Assembly (NCBI RefSeq): GCF_022458985.1
Contig: NC_061779.1
Span: forward strand, 14,243,001-14,307,000
Source: Mugil cephalus
Taxonomy: Eukaryota; Chordata; Actinopteri; Mugiliformes; Mugilidae
DNA length: 64,000 nucleotides
Direction of reading: 5' to 3'
Made by a program: the position numbers and the translations under genes
In this document: positions 61,201 to 64,000 of the stretch, one piece after another
Position numbering within the stretch: position 1 is the first letter of the stretch
Layout of the letters: every line of letters starts with the position of its first letter
The notes under the pieces: generated by a model
Told to the model about the DNA's origin: nothing
Database searches by the model: none
What the model saw: the letters and a program-made list of their open reading frames with translations, nothing else

Positions 61201-61780
61201 AATATGAGAAAAACAAAACAAAACAAAACACGTCTGGCTAACTGCTAACAGTTAGCCAGACGTGTTCCAGGATCCTGAGCTAACGGTTAGGTTAATATCG
61301 TTGCCAGGTAATAATATCCTGGTAAACCGTTGCTAGCTAATGTACTGGTTAACCGTTGCCAGGTAATATCCCGGTTAACCGTCGCCCAGTAATATCCTGG
61401 TAACCCATTGCTAGGTAACGTACTCGTTAATCGTTGCCAGGTAACGTCAATATCCTGGTTAACTTTTACCTTTCGGACAGGAGAGCCTCCGCATCTATCC
61501 TGCTCACGAAGTCTTCCCACGGGCCACCAGGGTTTTGAGATGCCGCTGCGCCAAACGACGCCAAATCCAGAGTCTCCGAAACCTCCTGAAACCTGGAGGA
61601 AAACTTAGTGTAGTCGATGTATCCTTCTTTGTGCGCGTCGAACTTGTCGAACAGGGCTTTGATCTCGGGTTCGGGGACGTTGAGCTCGCGGCAGACCACA
61701 TTGAAGTCCTCGTACTCAATCTGACCCGACTTGTTCACATCGCAGGCGGAAAACAGTCTCCGGAGGCTGGGTCGATCCAT
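52135..61780 (-). CDS. rasef: RASEF (Rab45), EF-hand and coiled-coil Rab GTPase, complete, 17 coding exons
   Basis: Seventeen minus-strand exons (61780-61470 to 52237-52135) sum to 1998 bases, or 665 residues plus stop; every phase agrees. Human RASEF is about 740. Known of the family: an atypical large Rab that self-associates through its coiled coil, is found at perinuclear membranes and is linked to membrane traffic. Seen here: EF-hand loops at 14-25 and 48-59, a coiled coil (about 155-310), a Ser/Asp-rich linker (about 333-454), then a Rab domain with GDAGAGKS (476-483), DTAGQE (524-529), NKVD (582-585) and ETSAK (614-618). The C-terminus is CCGL (662-665), fitting prenylation. EF1 is near canonical ([12 protein letters not shown]). 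EF2 ([12 protein letters not shown]) has His at position 3 and Lys at 12 and probably does not bind calcium. A rasef paralogue (rasef2) is the main alternative name. Confidence 0.92.
52323..52399 (-). CDS. rasef: rasef coding exon 16 (aa 607-631)
   Basis: The exon encodes [20 protein letters not shown] then VLHLA, containing the ETSAK motif. The acceptor is TTGCAG and the donor GTACAA. Confidence 0.95.
52501..52614 (-). CDS. rasef: rasef coding exon 15 (aa 569-606)
   Basis: The exon encodes [20 protein letters not shown] then [18 protein letters not shown], with the guanine-specificity motif NKVD. The acceptor is TTTATGAAG and the donor GTATGT. Confidence 0.93.
52705..52819 (-). CDS. rasef: rasef coding exon 14 (aa 530-568)
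   Basis: The exon encodes [20 protein letters not shown] then [19 protein letters not shown], typical Rab sequence. The acceptor is TTACTTCAG and the donor GTAAGT. Confidence 0.95.
52954..53035 (-). CDS. rasef: rasef coding exon 13 (aa 503-529)
   Basis: The exon encodes [20 protein letters not shown] then WDTAGQE, the switch II DTAGQE with the catalytic Gln present. The acceptor is GTCTTTAG and the donor GTACGG. Confidence 0.95.
53104..53248 (-). CDS. rasef: rasef coding exon 12 (aa 455-502)
   Basis: The exon encodes [20 protein letters not shown], then [20 protein letters not shown] and RGDMQTTL. It holds the P-loop GDAGAGKS and the switch I Thr region. The acceptor is TTCACGCAG and the donor GTGGGT. 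Confidence 0.94.
54258..54359 (-). CDS. rasef: rasef coding exon 11 (aa 421-454)
   Basis: This 102-base, phase 0 exon encodes [20 protein letters not shown] then [14 protein letters not shown]. The acceptor is TCTGTCGCAG and the donor GTAAAC. Family similarity is low but the splice sites and open frame fit. It may be optional, since skipping keeps the frame. Confidence 0.72.
54475..54667 (-). CDS. rasef: rasef coding exon 10 (aa 356-420)
   Basis: The exon encodes [20 protein letters not shown], then [20 protein letters not shown] and a [20 protein letters not shown] stretch. It is Ser/Asp-rich like the CFDSGLST...YDSEVEY region of human RASEF. The donor GTCAGA is weak, but phase 0 agrees with exon 11. 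Reading through adds 23 codons and then a stop. Confidence 0.82.
54770..54840 (-). CDS. rasef: rasef coding exon 9 (aa 333-355)
   Basis: The exon encodes [20 protein letters not shown] then NHG, a basic linker piece with weak family similarity. It is supported by the CTCAACAG acceptor, GTATAT donor and fitting phases (0 in, 2 out). Confidence 0.78.
54988..55069 (-). CDS. rasef: rasef coding exon 8 (aa 305-332)
   Basis: The exon encodes [20 protein letters not shown] then EVVAAKRR. It matches [15 protein letters not shown], a highly conserved RASEF segment. The acceptor is ATCATTAG and the donor GTAAGT. Confidence 0.94.
56055..56123 (-). CDS. rasef: rasef coding exon 7 (aa 282-304)
   Basis: The exon encodes [20 protein letters not shown] then QIL. 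The acceptor is TTTACAG and the donor GTGAGT. It ends in phase 2, joining the Q of exon 8. Confidence 0.88.
56201..56316 (-). CDS. rasef: rasef coding exon 6 (aa 244-281)
   Basis: The exon encodes [20 protein letters not shown] then [18 protein letters not shown]. It closely matches [20 protein letters not shown] and YADQ of human RASEF. The acceptor is GTCGCAG and the donor GTGAGG. Confidence 0.93.
56399..56476 (-). CDS. rasef: rasef coding exon 5 (aa 218-243)
   Basis: The exon encodes [20 protein letters not shown] then ISELSE. It aligns with SQKEDVAALKKQIYDLSME. The acceptor is TTCTAAAG and the donor GTGAGT. Confidence 0.88.
58070..58165 (-). CDS. rasef: rasef coding exon 4 (aa 186-217)
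   Basis: The exon encodes [20 protein letters not shown] then [12 protein letters not shown], continuing the coiled coil. The acceptor is GTTTGTAG and the donor GTGCGT. Phase 0 on both sides. Confidence 0.9.
58495..58585 (-). CDS. rasef: rasef coding exon 3 (aa 155-185)
   Basis: The exon encodes [20 protein letters not shown] then [11 protein letters not shown], heptad-rich coiled coil like [20 protein letters not shown] in human. The acceptor is CAAACAG and the donor GTGAGT. Confidence 0.9.
60277..60429 (-). CDS. rasef: rasef coding exon 2 (aa 104-154)
   Basis: The exon encodes [40 protein letters not shown] and [11 protein letters not shown]. It matches [20 protein letters not shown] of human RASEF. 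The acceptor is ATATATAG and the donor GTAAGA. Confidence 0.92.
61227..61266. repeat. Perfect 18-bp inverted repeat with 4-base loop
   Basis: AACACGTCTGGCTAACTG is followed by CTAA and its exact reverse complement. It sits in rasef intron 1, preceded by AAAAC repeats and 32 bases before the minisatellite. It could form a cruciform or RNA hairpin. Confidence 0.95.
61299..61463. repeat. 26-bp minisatellite next to rasef exon 1 donor
   Basis: There are six units of about 26 bases (26-32), typified by CGTTGCCAGGTAATATCC plus CGGTTAAC. Several units hold CCAGG...CCTGG dyads. The array ends 4 bases before the GT of the exon 1 donor. Confidence 0.92.
61470..61780 (-). CDS. rasef: rasef coding exon 1 (aa 1-103)
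   Basis: The exon begins [20 protein letters not shown] and contains both EF-hands, then [17 protein letters not shown]. The ATG has G at -3 and +4. The donor is GTAAAA, phase 2. TTACTTGTAG two bases before the ATG resembles a 3' splice site, and CAG|GTAGGA near 62002 a donor, so a 5' UTR intron is possible. Confidence 0.93.
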
Positions 61781-61932
61781 GGCTACAAGTAAAATCCAAT
61801 ACAGAGCGTAACATAAAAAAGAAAGAAAAAAGTTTTAAGCTAAAAAAAATTTTAACTCCGAAGAAAAAGAAAGCCGACTCCTGCACCGAGTTGGCCGAGT
61901 TAAGAGCCGCGACAAGTGAAGCGCTGGAGGGG

Positions 61933-61960
61933 ATTGGTCCAGATCCCGATCTGGGGCGGG
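61933..61960 (-). promoter_or_regulatory. CCAAT box and GC box upstream of rasef
   Basis: ATTGG at 61933-61937 is a CCAAT box on the minus strand (GACCAATCC), and GGGGCGGG lies at 61953-61960. Both are 150-180 bases upstream of the ATG in a locally GC-rich stretch. If a 5' UTR intron exists, they would fall within it. Confidence 0.4.
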
Positions 61961-62234
61961 TATCAGCCGAATCAATGGGTCCAGTGTCGGCCGCTTCCTA
62001 CCTGGAGCTACTGCAGCCACTGGAGTTTGTAATTACGTGGAGTTAGATGTCGTGCCAGTGTGTGCAGTGAGGCAGTAAATTCAGCAGTCATTGAACACAT
62101 ACGCATTTGCTGGCGTCTGTTTGCCTTTAAGGTGTGAGGGTTTTTATCAGATACGCTTGTTTTTGTTCTACCTGAGGGTATGTTCCCGTCTCCACCCTTT
62201 GAGATTAACACTATACATGAAAAAATAAAAATGT

Positions 62235-62237
<3 letters not shown>

Positions 62238-62300
<63 letters not shown>
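62238..62300. repeat. Compound (AT)n(GA)n microsatellite
   Basis: About 20 AT units run straight into about 11 GA units. Confidence 0.97.
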
Positions 62301-62393
62301 AATTATAAATAAAAATGCCATGCACAGAGAGAGTCGTGATGATATAATAATAAAATCATGAGTCGCATAAATAAAAACATTATCAATTTTATC

Positions 62394-64000
62394 TTTATTT
62401 GAAAAATTAAAATAAAGTGCTTTTTATGTACAATACAAAAAAGAACAGTAGTGATGTATGAAAAAAAATCACAATATAGTTTTTTTTTTTACATTGGCAG
62501 CTGAATTTACAAAACAACTTTACAAAGAAAGAAATAAAATAAAATAAAACAATTGTTAACTTACATGTTGCACTGTCACAAACAGAAGGCCTGGCTATAG
62601 TGGTTCATTAGCAGACTAGGATAAGTTCACTGTGGCGTTAGGCTTGCGTTCAAATAAAAACAGCACCTGCACAAATTATTTGACTAAATCACTGCCACTT
62701 TATTAGTTCTGCCTTTAGCAAATTGAATGCTGTTCCGATGACGGCCACTTCACTGAAAGCTGCCGTTTTTTTTTTGTTTGTTTCGTTTTTTTAATAACAG
62801 TCAAAGCTTGGGTCTTTTCATACTGCATGAGTGTATTAGAGCTGACCAGTCTGTGAAATTAATTTTTGCAGTGCCATTTACAGGTAACATAATACTAATG
62901 TTTATATAGATATCTCCAAAAGAATCAACCAGTGGTCATTTATATACTACAATTTAAGAATACAGTTTAGTCCCTGACTGAGTTTGAAGCCACCTTAACA
63001 AAAAAAATAAAATAAAATAAAAAAAACACACCTCATGAGCACATTTTGTACAACATTGACACTATTAAATTACATGTATTCTGTTTTCTGTCTAAGCGTG
63101 GCCTGTCCTGTCACACCTATAGTGTAGCATTTGACTCTACAGCACTACTACCTGGTTAGTTTATTACCCCAAGAGGCACATCTCTTGATTATTGTTTCAG
63201 AAGGCATTTTTCCATTTTCCCCAAGGCAGATTTGTAATCAGATCCACAACCTGCATTGTACTAAGGCTTTTTTAGCATCATGTGCAAATCCTATGCATTC
63301 TGAGTCGAGTTGCATGCCTTCCCCCATTACGTATGCATTTTTTTTTGTGAAATCTAGAGCCAAACTCAAGTAAGACTTCAAAAACACTTTGTGACATTGT
63401 GTGAAATGCTATCAAATTGCGCTGTAATCCGACTCGTACGTATGGTGGTTCCCGTGGTTTGTAATTTATTTCTTCATAAGGAGATAAATAATTAAAATTT
63501 GTATGTTTATTACTGGATGAGAATGAAAGTTATTGCCTTTACGGTTGTCTTTAAAAACCACTTAAGCAAGCAGAGGCAGTTTTTTTTTTCTCCTCAGTAA
63601 CACAATATTGATATCAAAGTTGAGGCTATACACATGTGTGTTATTTAAATCAGATTATGAATAGGTGTGGTATTTAAATATGTATTATTATTTCGCCTTG
63701 AGAACAGAGATAGATAATTAAAACTTGAAAAAATGACTGTGAAAAATGCCCATAACATTTGGCCACATAATCATAACAAATATTTATAACCTTTCGTCAT
63801 GCTGCAATAAATCAACTGCCACAGATTTACGTCACTGTACTGAACCCTCGTCTCTTATCATCTGTTGATGTCATGCCAGCCTTTCGTAAGCTTCGTCTCC
63901 TCAGAACACACAAAAAAATGGCTGAAATCTGTTGCATACTTGCAGTTAGTCTAATGAGTGTGAGTTTGTGTGAGTGTGTGTGTGTGCGGGCGTGTGTTTG
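62394..64000 (-). other. Possible 3' UTR of a neighbouring minus-strand gene
   Basis: The sequence is AT-rich, without exons. A minus-strand AATAAA lies at 62399-62394. In human the next gene upstream of RASEF is FRMD3, on the same strand, so its 3' UTR could lie here. That is inference from gene order; no coding sequence supports it. The last 40 bases are GT-rich. Confidence 0.25.

Noticed and set aside
61299..61463. CRISPR-like array
   Set aside because: The units are contiguous and diverged with no unique spacers, and the setting is a vertebrate intron. It is a minisatellite.
61287..61520. ORF with repeated [21 protein letters not shown] units
   Set aside because: It is the minisatellite read in frame through the exon 1 donor, not a protein repeat of a real gene.
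61835..62020. 61-codon ORF upstream of rasef as a uORF or N-terminal extension
   Set aside because: It opens with GTG, not ATG, is in GC-rich promoter/5' UTR sequence and has no family similarity.
1..64000. A previously undescribed multi-gene biological system
   Set aside because: All supported coding sequence belongs to three known vertebrate gene families plus transposon and duplication remnants; nothing else has coding or array structure.

Overview
The window is nuclear DNA from a teleost fish, probably a percomorph. It has large vertebrate-type introns with GT-AG boundaries, long CA/GT microsatellites, Tc1-type transposon remnants and fish-type interspersed repeats. It contains no bacterial operons, viral genomes or CRISPR arrays. 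Nearly every open reading frame outside the exons listed here is chance or a shadow of a real exon. I rebuilt three protein-coding genes exon by exon by checking splice sites, reading phase and family similarity.

Layout. (1) 1-18006, minus strand: the 5' part of an ELL-family RNA polymerase II elongation factor gene, closest to ELL2. Six coding exons give residues 1-281; the rest, including the occludin-like C-terminal domain, lies left of base 1. (2) 18007-21422: a divergent intergenic interval holding a GC box, a short Tc1-like MITE and a CA repeat. (3) 21423-48527, plus strand: a complete 8-exon FKBP8-family gene (476 aa, fkbp16-like) with an acidic N-terminus, a degenerate FKBP domain, TPRs and a C-terminal tail anchor. 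It carries a 20.8 kb intron 3. (4) 48528-52134: the convergent junction, with a decayed copy of the FKBP 3' end and an AT-rich degenerate repeat. (5) 52135-61780, minus strand: a complete 17-exon rasef (Rab45) gene (665 aa) with EF-hands, coiled coil, linker, Rab GTPase and a CC-containing C-terminus. (6) 61781-64000: the rasef promoter/5' UTR, then AT-rich sequence that may be the 3' UTR of another minus-strand gene.

ELL2 is on human 5q and RASEF on human 9q. These regions share one linkage group (the Z chromosome) in birds, so finding both here fits an ancestral block. FKBP8 sits next to ELL on human 19p13, so an FKBP8 paralogue next to an ELL2-type gene looks like the other ohnologue of that pair. 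The three proteins are not known to form one pathway: nuclear transcription elongation, a probable mitochondrial/ER-anchored co-chaperone, and membrane traffic.

I see no novel multi-gene system. The most informative structure is a tandem duplication across the facing 3' ends of the FKBP gene and rasef. After it, the downstream FKBP copy decayed and the upstream rasef copy was reduced to a remnant. Also notable are a 26-bp minisatellite ending just inside the rasef exon 1 donor, a perfect 18-bp inverted repeat beside it, a CTT repeat in the last FKBP 3' splice region, and a degenerate second EF-hand in rasef.
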